Part shown: positions 1 through 7,573 of the stretch, one piece after another
How the letters are laid out: the number at the start of each line of letters is the position of its first letter
Numbering within the stretch: position 1 is the first letter of the stretch
NCBI GenBank assembly: GCA_964588665.1
Contig: CAZPQQ010000047.1
Span: 1 to 24,472, forward strand
Origin: UBA2160 sp964588665
GTDB taxonomy: Bacteria; Chloroflexota; Dehalococcoidia; Lucifugimonadales; UBA1123
Reading direction: 5' to 3'
Length of the DNA: 24,472 nt
Made by a program: the position numbers and the translations under genes
Notes under the pieces: model-generated
The model's input: the letters and a program-made list of their open reading frames with translations, nothing else
Database searches by the model: none
Told to the model about the DNA's origin: nothing

Positions 1-417
1 GCAGGAGTCTTCTCAAAGCAGCAAGTGAATACGAATCAGCCTCAACCGGTGTTGCTGTCGCTGGCAGTGGCGCTGTGGGCAGGCAGCTTCGACATTCTGT
101 ACCACACCCAGGACAGAGAGTTTCATCTTCAAGAAGGCTTGAACTCTGTCGCGTCTCGATTTGGGATACGCAACGCTTTTCGACTCGCTCGGAGCCTCGA
201 CGTCATGGCGTTATTGTCGTTGGTGACGCTCGGCATCTGGATGGATTTAGCCTGGCCCTTCTTCATCGGGTGCGCGGTCGCGGTCGGGTTGTTGAGTTAC
301 AAATACCGAATGGTTTCGCCGACGGATCTTTCTAGGATGGGCTTGGCGTTCGGCAGGATTAACGCGTACACGTCGACGACGATGTTGATCGCCACAATCG
401 CCGCGATATCTGTCTGA
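1..417 (+). CDS. ubiA: UbiA-family polyprenyltransferase, C-terminal part (cut by left edge)
   Basis: This is the C-terminal third of a membrane prenyltransferase that attaches a polyprenyl chain to an aromatic quinone precursor. The frame is open from base 1, so the GTG at 25 is an internal valine and not a start. The second Asp-rich signature of the family is visible as FDILYHTQDREF followed by LNSVASRFG, matching the usual FDILYxxQDxxFDxxxGLxSxPxRFG. Hydrophobic stretches before and after it (LLSLAVALWAGS, MALLSLVTLGIW, FFIGCAVAVGLLSY, MLIATIAAI) are the last membrane helices. The stop is TGA at 415-417. ubiX follows after 72 bases, a common pairing in quinone operons. In Chloroflexota such a pair may serve menaquinone synthesis (for example a futalosine-type route, MqnP-like) and not ubiquinone; the window cannot decide. 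Family confident, substrate inferred. Confidence 0.9.
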   Translation, partial: AGVFSKQQVNTNQPQPVLLSLAVALWAGSFDILYHTQDREFHLQEGLNSVASRFGIRNAFRLARSLDVMALLSLVTLGIWMDLAWPFFIGCAVAVGLLSYKYRMVSPTDLSRMGLAFGRINAYTSTTMLIATIAAISV

Positions 418-489
418 TGTCGTCATGAACGAGCACGTCTCGGGAGATCATCGAGGCGCCGTTTCTCCGCTAATGGGAGGAGGTCGTCC

Positions 490-1086
490 ATGACCACGTC
501 ACCCGGCACCCCTGTCATCGTGGGCATCACCGGAGCCAGCGGCGCGGAGCTCGCTCGCGCCACGGTGGACACGTTGCTCGATAGCGGCACGCCGGTCATC
601 GCCTCGGCGTCTTCGGCATCGCGGTTGGTGTGGGAGCATGAGCTCGACGAATCGTTCGGCGCCGCGCTCGAACGGTGGACGGACACGGGCCTGTTCACGT
701 ACCACCCTCCGACTCAGCTCTACGCATCGATCGCCAGCGGCTCTCTCGCGACGCGCGGCATGGCGATCGTGCCGTGCAGCATGGCCACGGCGGCGGCGGT
801 CGCCCATGGGTTCGCCGACAATCTGATCAGGCGAGCCGCCGACGTATGCATCAAAGAGAAGCGGCCGCTTGTGCTCGTGCCGCGTGAGACGCCGTTGAGT
901 GCGATTCATCTCGAGAACCTGACGAGTCTGGCGCGCCTCGGCGTCACGATCCTGCCTCCGGAGCCGCCATTTTATCTGCGCGAACTCACGGTCGACCGGA
1001 TCGTGGATTACATCGCCCATCGCGTGATCGTCGCATTGGGCCTGGCCGACGCGATGCCGGAGACGTTCCGATACGACGGCCCATAG
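490..1086 (+). CDS. ubiX: UbiX-family flavin prenyltransferase
   Basis: This enzyme joins dimethylallyl phosphate to FMN, making the prenylated FMN cofactor needed by UbiD-type decarboxylases. At 198 residues it has the normal UbiX length. The N-terminal GITGASGAELA is the flavin-binding Rossmann start. The central IVPCSMATAAAVAHGFADN, then RRAADVCIKEKRPLVLVPRETP and IHLENL, are the family signatures for FMN and phosphate binding and oligomer contacts. The ATG at 490 has a strong ribosome site GGAGGAGG at 477-484. No UbiD partner is in the window; it could lie left of ubiA. The gene follows ubiA by 72 bases on the same strand, which fits a shared quinone operon. No odd residues were noticed. 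The ortholog call is confident; which UbiD it serves is unknown. Confidence 0.93.
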   Translation: MTTSPGTPVIVGITGASGAELARATVDTLLDSGTPVIASASSASRLVWEHELDESFGAALERWTDTGLFTYHPPTQLYASIASGSLATRGMAIVPCSMATAAAVAHGFADNLIRRAADVCIKEKRPLVLVPRETPLSAIHLENLTSLARLGVTILPPEPPFYLRELTVDRIVDYIAHRVIVALGLADAMPETFRYDGP

Positions 1087-1124
1087 CTGGCGATTCCAAC
1101 TTCCCTCACCAGACGGCAGCATGC

Positions 1125-1153
1125 TTGAATACCCTTGCGTCACACACTACAAT
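1125..1153 (+). promoter_or_regulatory. Predicted sigma-70 promoter for the TPP-enzyme/PHP operon
   Basis: TTGAAT at 1125-1130 and TACAAT at 1148-1153 are separated by exactly 17 bases, each one or two bases from the vegetative consensus. Transcription would start near 1160, about 48 bases before the next ATG at 1208. It lies in the 121-base space after ubiX, which argues that the TPP-enzyme gene is transcribed separately from ubiA-ubiX. Confidence 0.6.
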
Positions 1154-1207
1154 TCCCAGGGCTGACGACACGGCCCGAAACAAAACGATATCAGGAGCGC
1201 CTGCCAG

Positions 1208-1774
1208 ATGATCTCCTCCCTCGAAGCCGTAAGAGCGATAAACCGGGAACGCGGCAACACGATAATCGTCAACACCATGACGCCGTTCAGGTACCTGGAA
1301 GCGGTCAGCGATCGCCCAGACCTGGATCTGCCGATTTTCGGAGCGATGGGCAAGGCTTCGTCGGTCGCGCTGGGTTTGGCGCTTGCGCGGCCTGATCAGA
1401 GGATCGTGGTTCTTGACGGCGACGGGTCGTTGCTGATGAATCTGGGGAGTCTGGTCACGACGGCCGGTGCCGCTCCTGAGAACTTCGTCCACATTTTGTT
1501 CGAAGACACCGTCTATTTCACGACCGGCAGTCAACCGGTTCCCGGCGCAGGCCAAGTCGATTTCGGCGGCATGGCCAAGGACGCGGGCTTTGCGGCCTCA
1601 TATTCGTTCGACGATCTGGAGGACCTCGCCTCCGAATTGCCGGCCATCATGGAACAAACCGGTCCGGTTTTCGTTTGCCTGAAGGTTAATCACCCCGAAG
1701 AGCCGCCGCCTTTCCACGTGCCCGACACCGCCAGAGAAATGCGCCGCCTCGCGTCACAGTTGGCTGACGAATAG
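1208..1774 (+). CDS. Stand-alone TPP-binding subunit, sulfopyruvate/phosphonopyruvate decarboxylase beta-like
   Basis: The protein (188 residues) is the pyrophosphate-binding (PP) domain of thiamine-diphosphate enzymes, of the size and type of the beta subunit of sulfopyruvate decarboxylase (ComE-like). The TPP and magnesium motif begins at residues 71-74 (GDGS, then LLMNLG) and ends at about 99-107 (EDTVYFTTG), where the usual DN pair reads ED, so the metal ligand Asn appears to be Asp100. GAMGKASSVALGLAL at 45-59 is also typical. Enzymes of this type need a PYR-domain partner with the catalytic glutamate; none is encoded in the window, so the partner must be elsewhere. AGGAG at 1193-1197 supports the ATG at 1208. 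A PHP-domain gene follows after 41 bases. Decarboxylation of a 2-oxo acid is a family-level inference; the substrate is not known. Confidence 0.75.
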   Translation: MISSLEAVRAINRERGNTIIVNTMTPFRYLEAVSDRPDLDLPIFGAMGKASSVALGLALARPDQRIVVLDGDGSLLMNLGSLVTTAGAAPENFVHILFEDTVYFTTGSQPVPGAGQVDFGGMAKDAGFAASYSFDDLEDLASELPAIMEQTGPVFVCLKVNHPEEPPPFHVPDTAREMRRLASQLADE

Positions 1775-1815
1775 ACTCGATCCGAGTATCGCCTGACAAT
1801 CGGAGACAACTGAAC

Positions 1816-2459
1816 TTGTACGATTTCCACACTCACACGTTTCTCAGCGACGGCGTCCTCGCCCCCGTTGAGCTCATCAGACGCGCCTTGGCTGTCGGCT
1901 ATGAGGTGATGGCGATCACTGACCACGTCGGTGCCGGCAACATGGAATTCGTCCTCAAGACCTTGATCGCCGATTGCAGGATGGCTTCTGATCGATGGGA
2001 CATTTTGGCGCTGCCCGGCGTCGAGATTACGCACACGCCACACGAGGATATCGACCGCCTGGCACAAGAGGCTCGCAGGCTAGGCGCGAAGGTCGTGAAC
2101 GTGCACGGCGAAACGATCTCCGAACCGGTGGACCCTGGCACGAACCTGGCAGCGGCCTCGTCGATGCACGTGGACATCCTGGCGCACCCCGGCCTCATCA
2201 CGCTTGAGGAGGCGCACATCGCCGCCGGAAACGGCGTCTTCCTCGAGGTCACGGCGCGGCGCGGCCATGCATACGCCAACGGCCACGTCGTGCAGATGGC
2301 GAAAGAAGCGGGCGCGTCGACGGTGCTGGATTCCGACGCCCACGGCCCCGATGACCTACTCAAACGCGACTTCGCGATGAAAGTTGCGCGGGGCGCCGGC
2401 CTCGACGTCGAGCAGGCGGAGTCGCTGCTGGACTCGGCGCCGAAACAGTTTTTGCGGAA
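1816..2459 (+). CDS. PHP-domain hydrolase (histidinol-phosphatase-like), 3' end lost in gap
   Basis: A PHP-fold metal-dependent phosphoesterase of the histidinol phosphatase/PolX-C type. The metal-binding motifs appear in order: DFHTHTFLSDG at the N terminus, ITDHVG near residue 36, GVEITH near 69, NVHGE near 95, ILAHPG near 120 and LDSDAH near 172. All expected His and Asp ligands are present. The start is TTG at 1816 with GGAG at 1802-1805; no better start lies upstream. The reading frame is open into the N run after about 214 residues, close to the full length of small PHP proteins (about 220-250), so only a short tail is missing. It sits 41 bases after the TPP subunit, probably in one transcript. 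The metal-dependent phosphatase or hydrolase role is inferred; the substrate is unknown. Genuine histidinol phosphatase is less likely because no his genes are nearby. Confidence 0.8.
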
Positions 2460-2559
2460 NNNNNNNNNNNNNNNNNNNNNNNNNNNNNNNNNNNNNNNNN
2501 NNNNNNNNNNNNNNNNNNNNNNNNNNNNNNNNNNNNNNNNNNNNNNNNNNNNNNNNNNN
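2460..2559. other. Assembly gap (100 N)
   Basis: Exactly 100 N, the conventional placeholder for a scaffold gap of unknown size. It lies between the 3' ends of two convergent genes. The dehydrogenase on the right lacks about 50-65 residues, so at least about 150-200 bases are missing, plus the end of the PHP gene and any terminator between them. Confidence 0.98.
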
Positions 2560-3344
2560 CCCGCGGCAGCGATCTTTTCCTGCTGCATGGCTCGGATCAG
2601 CGCCGCCTCGTCGACGACCGGTCCCCGGCAGGCGTTGATGAGAATCGCGGTCGGCTTCATCAGGTCGAACTCGCGGTCGCTCATCATGCCGTGGGCTTGG
2701 GTGGTCAGGGGAACGTGCAGCGTGACGATATCTGACGTCTGGAGCAGTTCGTCCAACGAAAGCCGCGTCACGTTGAGTTCCTCTTCGAGTTCCTTCGGGA
2801 TGTCGATTATGTCCGTGTAGACGATTTCGCATTCCCAGCCCGCGAGCCGGCGTGCTACTCGAGAGCCGATTCTTCCGAGTCCTATGATGCCGATTCTTTT
2901 GCCGGCGATCTCTTGGGCTTGAGAGAACCATTTCTGACGAATGTCGCCAGCCCATTTCCGGTCCTGGACCGTGCTGAATTGTAGCTGTAGCTTTCGAAGC
3001 GTGCTCACCAGCAACGCGATCGTGTGCTCCGCCACGGATATTGCGTTTCCGCCGCCGTTGTTGGCAACTTTGACGCCGAGTTCGCCGAGCGCCATCTTGT
3101 CCAAGTGGTTAGTCCCCGCGCTGGTGGTTTGAATGAGGCGCAGGTTCGGGATCTTGGCGGCGACATCAGGCGAGATCGGTCCCCCGCCGAACAGCACCGC
3201 GACGGTGTCTTGCATCTGTGCGGTCGCGTCATCGACGGACTGTCCGGAGTCCACCCAGGCGACTTCTACGTCCTCGGGTGCGACTTCTTGGTATGCTTGC
3301 AATTGCGATTCGTTCGGTCCGTAAAGAACTATTTTGGCACTCAT
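2560..3344 (-). CDS. D-isomer-specific 2-hydroxyacid dehydrogenase, C terminus lost in gap
   Basis: An NAD(P)-dependent oxidoreductase acting on D-2-hydroxyacids and the matching 2-oxo acids, phosphoglycerate-dehydrogenase/glyoxylate-reductase type. About 261 residues are visible. TTSAGTNHLD near residue 80 is the substrate-side motif. VAEHTIALLVSTLRK leads into the NAD domain, where GIIGLGRIGSRVARRL carries the GxGxxG loop. ACRGPVVDEAAL carries the catalytic Arg. The catalytic Glu and His (in LDVFxxEP and HxxG) fall in the gap, so activity cannot be judged. The start ATG at 3344 is chosen because AGGAGA lies four bases before it; an in-frame ATG at 3359 lacks this. It has its own promoter and follows the sugar-acid kinase gene on the same strand after 88 bases, so it may oxidise a related sugar acid. 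That pairing is inference. Confidence 0.88.
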
Positions 3345-3391
3345 CGTCTCTCCTGACATTCAATGGAAACCCACTCAAGATATGTAGCACG

Positions 3392-3420
3392 ATTATATGC
3401 GTGACGCCCAATCAAGGCAA
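3392..3420 (-). promoter_or_regulatory. Predicted sigma-70 promoter for the 2-hydroxyacid dehydrogenase gene
   Basis: Read on the minus strand, TTGCCT (3420-3415), 17 bases, then a perfect TATAAT (3397-3392). Transcription would begin near 3385, about 40 bases before the start codon at 3344. The same hexamers and spacing occur before cmk at 7461-7489. It lies between the kinase stop and the dehydrogenase start, giving the second gene independent expression. Confidence 0.65.
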
Positions 3421-3432
3421 CCTTCCTCGGAG

Positions 3433-4719
3433 TCATGATTCGATGCGTCCCGACGCGATTTCCAAGGCTCGGGTAAGCGTAAGCTCGTCGCCGAATCCTC
3501 CGGCTTTTGTCATGAGGGTCCTGCCTGCCGCGGAGCCGTCCGAGATTACGCCGCACGGGACTCCGGGCTCGACCTCGTTTATGATGTCCACGCTGGTCGC
3601 GCCCAATGCGCCGAGAACGGCGAAAGCTGTGTCGCCTCCGGCGATGACCAGTCCCGACACGTCGACCGTCCGCAGGACGCCGTACGCCAGGGTTCCGACG
3701 AACTTGCCGAGGTCAGCGGCGTCGGCAGCCGGATCGAGCGACGGCACCGCGGGCGAATCGGGTTCGGACCAAGCCAGGGCAACGTTGCGACCGGCACCGA
3801 GCTCCTCGCACACGGTTTCCCGCAAGCGAGCCATGTGGGCGCGGCGCTCCGGCGGATCGCTCAACGCCTCGCTCGGCTCCAAGGCCACGAGAGTCGCCCT
3901 GCCCTGCCCCGTCAAAACGCTCAATTGCGCCCGATTGACCTCGTGGCGACTCCCAACGATGATCAGCGCCGGACCTTCGGCGGCGCTGGCCTGAATTGGC
4001 GCGGACGCATCGGACTGCATTCGTCCTGCAATTGCGTGGGCCAATCCGGCGGATCCGGCGACGACGCAACCCGGCAGTGCATTCGACGCATCGGCCAGCA
4101 CGTTCAGGTGTTCGTCAGTGGCCGCGTCAACCGCTACGACGTTGTGACCGTCGTCGGTTGCGGCCCTGATAGCGGCAGTGAGTTGACCTGAACCTACTTC
4201 GACTGCCGACAGACCGATCGACGTAGCCGAGAGTTCGCCTTCTAGCGTCAACATCTCGGTCAGACTCGTGGACGCGACCGGCGCCAAGGCGTCTTGGCCT
4301 TCCGGGATTGTTGACACGGTTTGCCCGTGAACGAGCAACCTGCCTTCGACCACGGTTCGGCCCAGTTTGGGGAACGCGGGGCATACGATTATCGCCGGGG
4401 CTTCGGTCGTCTCCAGCATCGCGGCGCATTCTGCTGCCAGATTGCCGCGTCCGGTCGAGTCGATCTTTTTGTACAGGCGATCGAAGCCCGCTTCAATCAA
4501 GTCCCTCGCCGCCATCCGCACGGGGACCAGCGCCAGCGCCGAGTCCGCGTTTCGCGTTTGGGTGTTGATGCAGGCTACGTCAACGCCCGACAGCAGCCCT
4601 TCGCGTGTGCTCGCTCTGCACAGCACCCTGACTCGCAGACCCTGGGATGCGAATGCGCCCGCGGTGTCCATTGCCCCAGTCAGGTCATCTGCCACAACAC
4701 CCATGGACGGTTCGGTCAC
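3433..4719 (-). CDS. Four-carbon acid sugar kinase family protein (OtnK/DtnK-like)
   Basis: An ATP-dependent kinase of the family formerly called DUF1537, whose studied members phosphorylate D-threonate, D- or L-erythronate and related C4 sugar acids at the 4-hydroxyl. The 428-residue length is normal. The substrate-binding N-terminal domain starts GVVADDLTGAMDTAGAFA and contains YKKIDSTGRGN near residue 85. The C-terminal nucleotide-binding domain shows VIAGGDTAFAVLGALG, INEVEPGVPCG and KAGGFGDE near the end. The start is GTG at 4719, preceded by AGGAG six bases away. In known C4-acid pathways the kinase sits with PdxA2 or OtnC/OtnI; here the neighbour is a D-2-hydroxyacid dehydrogenase, with CoA-transferases divergent across 81 bases. 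Family call is firm; the exact sugar acid is not determinable. Confidence 0.88.
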   Translation of the reverse strand: MTEPSMGVVADDLTGAMDTAGAFASQGLRVRVLCRASTREGLLSGVDVACINTQTRNADSALALVPVRMAARDLIEAGFDRLYKKIDSTGRGNLAAECAAMLETTEAPAIIVCPAFPKLGRTVVEGRLLVHGQTVSTIPEGQDALAPVASTSLTEMLTLEGELSATSIGLSAVEVGSGQLTAAIRAATDDGHNVVAVDAATDEHLNVLADASNALPGCVVAGSAGLAHAIAGRMQSDASAPIQASAAEGPALIIVGSRHEVNRAQLSVLTGQGRATLVALEPSEALSDPPERRAHMARLRETVCEELGAGRNVALAWSEPDSPAVPSLDPAADAADLGKFVGTLAYGVLRTVDVSGLVIAGGDTAFAVLGALGATSVDIINEVEPGVPCGVISDGSAAGRTLMTKAGGFGDELTLTRALEIASGRIES

Positions 4720-4731
4720 GTGACGCTCCTT

Positions 4732-4758
4732 TTAACAATGTGCCGTCGATTGTATAAT
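4732..4758 (+). promoter_or_regulatory. Predicted promoter for the CoA-transferase pair, in a divergent region
   Basis: TATAAT at 4753-4758 is preceded by TTAACA at 4732-4737 with a short spacing of 15 bases. The start would be near 4765, giving a leader of about 36 bases before the TTG at 4801. The 81-base stretch also separates the divergent kinase gene, whose promoter must lie here too; the -10 region reads nearly the same on both strands (TTATACAA on the minus strand), so the two directions may compete. Confidence 0.5.
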
Positions 4759-4800
4759 CTGCGCTACGGCGTTTGGACCTAATGCAATCGGAGATGTCTT

Positions 4801-6003
4801 TTGGAGAACACGGCCCTCGCGGGCACACGGGTTTTGGACCTGACCCACCACATCGCAGGGCCCTACTGCACCAAACTGCTCGCCGACTTCGGAGCGGACG
4901 TCATCAAAGTCGAGCGACCAGGCTCGGGTGACCCCACACGCCGGCAAGGCCCGTTCGTCGGCGACGACCCCGATCCCAACAAGGGGTTGCCGTTCCTGTA
5001 CCTCAACACCTCGAAGCGCTCGATCACGCTGAACCTGAAATCGCCCGACGGGCAACGCATGCTCAAAGAACTCGTCGCCGAATCGGATGTCGTCGTCGAT
5101 GGATTCCGGCCGAGCCTCCTGCCCTCGCTCGGATTGGCATACGAAGATTTGCGGAAGATCGACCCTTCATTGGTAATGGTGTCGATTTCGAACTTCGGGC
5201 AGACCGGGCCGTACCGCGGCTACGAGGCAACCGACATCGTCGAATACGCGCTCGGCGGACTGCTGTACATCTTCGGATTGAACGAACGAGAGCCGCTCAA
5301 ACACGCGCTCGACCAGGCTCAGTACAAGGCCGGAACCAACGCCGCTTCGGGCGCGGCCATCGCCGTCCTGCACCGCCTTCTGACGGGGCAAGGCCAGCAT
5401 GTCGACGTTTCCATTCAGGAGTCTATCACCTCGGCAGTGAGAGACACCACGGCGGCGTTCGCAAACTACGGCATCGTGAAATGGCGCCAACCTGGCCCGG
5501 CCGGCGAGATTCCACGCGGTCCGGTGGAGACCAGCGACGGCTACATCATGCCCATCGCTTTCGGCGCCGTGGACTGGAACGAGACCGCCGATTTCTTGCA
5601 GGCGTCAGAGCTCAAAGACGACCGGTTCGCGACGCCACAGGATCGTCAGGAACACATCGGCGAGATCCGAGATATATTGACGGCGACGTTCGCGCGATGG
5701 AAGAAGTATGACTTGTTCTACGAAGCGCATAAACGGCGACGCCTCATCTACGGGATCGTTCAGGACGGCGAAGAGGCGCTGCACAATCCGCAGTACGAGG
5801 CCAGAGGGTACTTCGTGGACATCGATCACCCGGTCGCCGGCATGCAGACCTATCCCGGCGCGCCGTTCATCATGAGCGCGACGCCATGGCGGGCAGGTTC
5901 GTCGGCGCCGACGCTCGGCGAGCACAATTCCGAGATTTACGGCGAGAAACTGGGATACTCGAACGCTGAGCTGGTCAGGCTCACGGCGGCAGGTGTGATA
6001 TGA
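4801..6003 (+). CDS. Family III CoA-transferase (CaiB/BaiF type), first of a tandem pair
   Basis: The enzyme moves coenzyme A between carboxylic acids through an aspartyl-CoA anhydride mechanism. All 400 residues fit the family. The N terminus RVLDLTHHIAGPYCTKLLAD, then GADVIKVERPGSGDPTR, are the standard opening. NTSKRSITLNLKSPDG and ISNFGQTGPY are family motifs. The likely catalytic Asp is Asp171 in ALDQAQYKAG, followed by LLTGQGQHVDVSIQES. The C terminus has the usual TPGAP-like and LGEHNSEIYGEKLGY segments. The start is TTG at 4801, seven bases after GGAG at 4790-4793; no ATG is better placed. Its stop overlaps the next CoA-transferase by ATGA. Together they may form a two-subunit enzyme as known for SmtAB or BbsEF. 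The acid substrate is unknown. Confidence 0.9.
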   Translation: MENTALAGTRVLDLTHHIAGPYCTKLLADFGADVIKVERPGSGDPTRRQGPFVGDDPDPNKGLPFLYLNTSKRSITLNLKSPDGQRMLKELVAESDVVVDGFRPSLLPSLGLAYEDLRKIDPSLVMVSISNFGQTGPYRGYEATDIVEYALGGLLYIFGLNEREPLKHALDQAQYKAGTNAASGAAIAVLHRLLTGQGQHVDVSIQESITSAVRDTTAAFANYGIVKWRQPGPAGEIPRGPVETSDGYIMPIAFGAVDWNETADFLQASELKDDRFATPQDRQEHIGEIRDILTATFARWKKYDLFYEAHKRRRLIYGIVQDGEEALHNPQYEARGYFVDIDHPVAGMQTYPGAPFIMSATPWRAGSSAPTLGEHNSEIYGEKLGYSNAELVRLTAAGVI

Positions 6004-7358
6004 CGGCTAAGCTTCCTCTCGCTGGCGTGCGGATTGTCGAGCTGGGGCAGCTCATCGCGGTTCCGTTCGCGGTCAAGATGCTCGCCGACATGGGCGCGGA
6101 AGTGATCAGAATCGAGTCGTGCGGACGGCTGGACAACTATCGCGCGAATTCGTTTTACGACAACGATTCTTCGGGCGAATATTGGAACCGGGCGGTCAAC
6201 TTCTACGACCAGAACCGCAACAAGCTCAGCCTGACGCTGGACATGACCAACCCCGAGGCGCAGAAAACACTGCGGGACCTGATCGCTGTCAGCGATGTCT
6301 TTGCCCAGAATTTCACGCCCAGGGTCGTCCGCAACTTCGGACTCGAATACGAAGACTTGCGCGCGATTCGACCTGACATCATCATGGTGTCGTCGACGGG
6401 CTACGGGTACTCGGGCCCATGGAGCAATTTCGGCGCGATCGGATACGGCACCGAAGCCGCGTCCGGGCTTGCTCACACGACCGGCTACGAAGGCGGTCCG
6501 CCGATGCTTCCGGAGATACCTTACGCCGATTACACCGCGGCGGAGCACACGGTATTCGCCGTCGCCGCTGCGCTGGCGGTCAGGGCACGGACCGGCCAGG
6601 GCCAGTTCATCGACGTCTCGCAGACGCAGACGATGAGCGCCGTCTCTCCCGAAGTGTTGATGGACTTCGCGGTCAACGGCCGGAAGATAGAGCGGCTCGG
6701 CAACCAAGCCCGTGCATTGGCGCCACAGGGGTGCTACCCGTGCTCGGGCAATGACAGGTGGATCGCGATCTCTGCTCAAACGGATGCCCATTGGCAATCG
6801 CTTTGCGAGACGCTCGGCGACCCGGAGTGGACCCGAGACGAGAGATTCGGAGACTCGCAATCGCGGTGGGCGAATCGCCACGATCTTGACGGTCTGATCG
6901 GCCGGGAAACAGCTCGATGGGAACACCGCGAGCTGGAACGCGATCTGCAATCCAAGCGCGTGCCCGCGGGTGCCGTGCTCGACGGCAAGGAGTTGCTTTT
7001 CGACGCTCATCTGGCCGAGCGAGGATACTACGAGGTGGTCGAGCACGAACCGTCAACAGGGATGCCACCCCTCCCTTACACGACCAGGCCATGGGTCTTC
7101 TCCGAGACTCCGGGCTCCATCAGGCGCGCGGCGCCGTTGCTCGGTGAACACAATCGATGGACACTTGCCGAGGTTCTGGGGAAGAGCGAGGCTCAAGTCG
7201 CGGACCTGGAACAAGCCGGGATCATCGGCTACGCTCCCGTCAACCACAGCCCGCCGCCGGCGCCAACCCCCGAGACCCTTATTCGCCAGGGAAAGGCGAT
7301 CGGACACGAACCGGATTTCAGAGAGCAGGTGAGAGACGCGTTCAGTCCGGATTCGTAA
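6000..7358 (+). CDS. Family III CoA-transferase (CaiB/BaiF type), second of a tandem pair
   Basis: A 452-residue paralogue of the preceding gene, translationally coupled to it: its ATG at 6000 shares ATGA with the upstream stop. Motifs in order are VRIVELGQLIAVPFAVKMLAD, GAEVIRIES, NRNKLSLTLDMTNP, VSSTGYGYSGPW, the probable catalytic Asp177 in PYADYTAAEH, and RTGQGQFIDVSQTQ. LGEHNRWTLAEVLG near residue 385 marks the usual family end. About 45 further residues rich in proline (residues 408-452) have no counterpart in the first protein. The two proteins differ clearly around the substrate loops, which suggests different roles or a heteromer and not a recent duplication. The next 102 bases hold no gene before the cmk promoter. 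Function at family level is firm; the substrate is unknown. Confidence 0.9.
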   Translation: MTAKLPLAGVRIVELGQLIAVPFAVKMLADMGAEVIRIESCGRLDNYRANSFYDNDSSGEYWNRAVNFYDQNRNKLSLTLDMTNPEAQKTLRDLIAVSDVFAQNFTPRVVRNFGLEYEDLRAIRPDIIMVSSTGYGYSGPWSNFGAIGYGTEAASGLAHTTGYEGGPPMLPEIPYADYTAAEHTVFAVAAALAVRARTGQGQFIDVSQTQTMSAVSPEVLMDFAVNGRKIERLGNQARALAPQGCYPCSGNDRWIAISAQTDAHWQSLCETLGDPEWTRDERFGDSQSRWANRHDLDGLIGRETARWEHRELERDLQSKRVPAGAVLDGKELLFDAHLAERGYYEVVEHEPSTGMPPLPYTTRPWVFSETPGSIRRAAPLLGEHNRWTLAEVLGKSEAQVADLEQAGIIGYAPVNHSPPPAPTPETLIRQGKAIGHEPDFREQVRDAFSPDS

Positions 7359-7460
7359 GACGCCTGACGGCTCCCACATCGTCGCCCACGACAATCGTCC
7401 GCACCTCGGGACGCGGACCTCGCGATGGTCACTGATGACTTGTGCTGAGTCCACCGTCTG

Positions 7461-7489
7461 TTGCCTCACCATCGGTCCGAGCCTATAAT
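7461..7489 (+). promoter_or_regulatory. Predicted sigma-70 promoter for cmk-plsC
   Basis: TTGCCT at 7461-7466, 17 bases, then a perfect TATAAT at 7484-7489. Transcription would start near 7496. This helps decide the cmk start, since in-frame codons before about 7496 would not be on the message. Confidence 0.7.
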
Positions 7490-7573
7490 CCCATCGTACG
7501 AACAAATGAGACGCTTTGCCGCTGTCTGCACTTGGCGGCCACCGTCGCAGCCCGAAAAGGTAGGCGCTCAGTA

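Noticed and set aside
5937..7046. Minus-strand open frame opposite the second CoA-transferase
   Set aside because: The plus strand encodes a complete family III CoA-transferase here; the minus frame has no recognisable motif.
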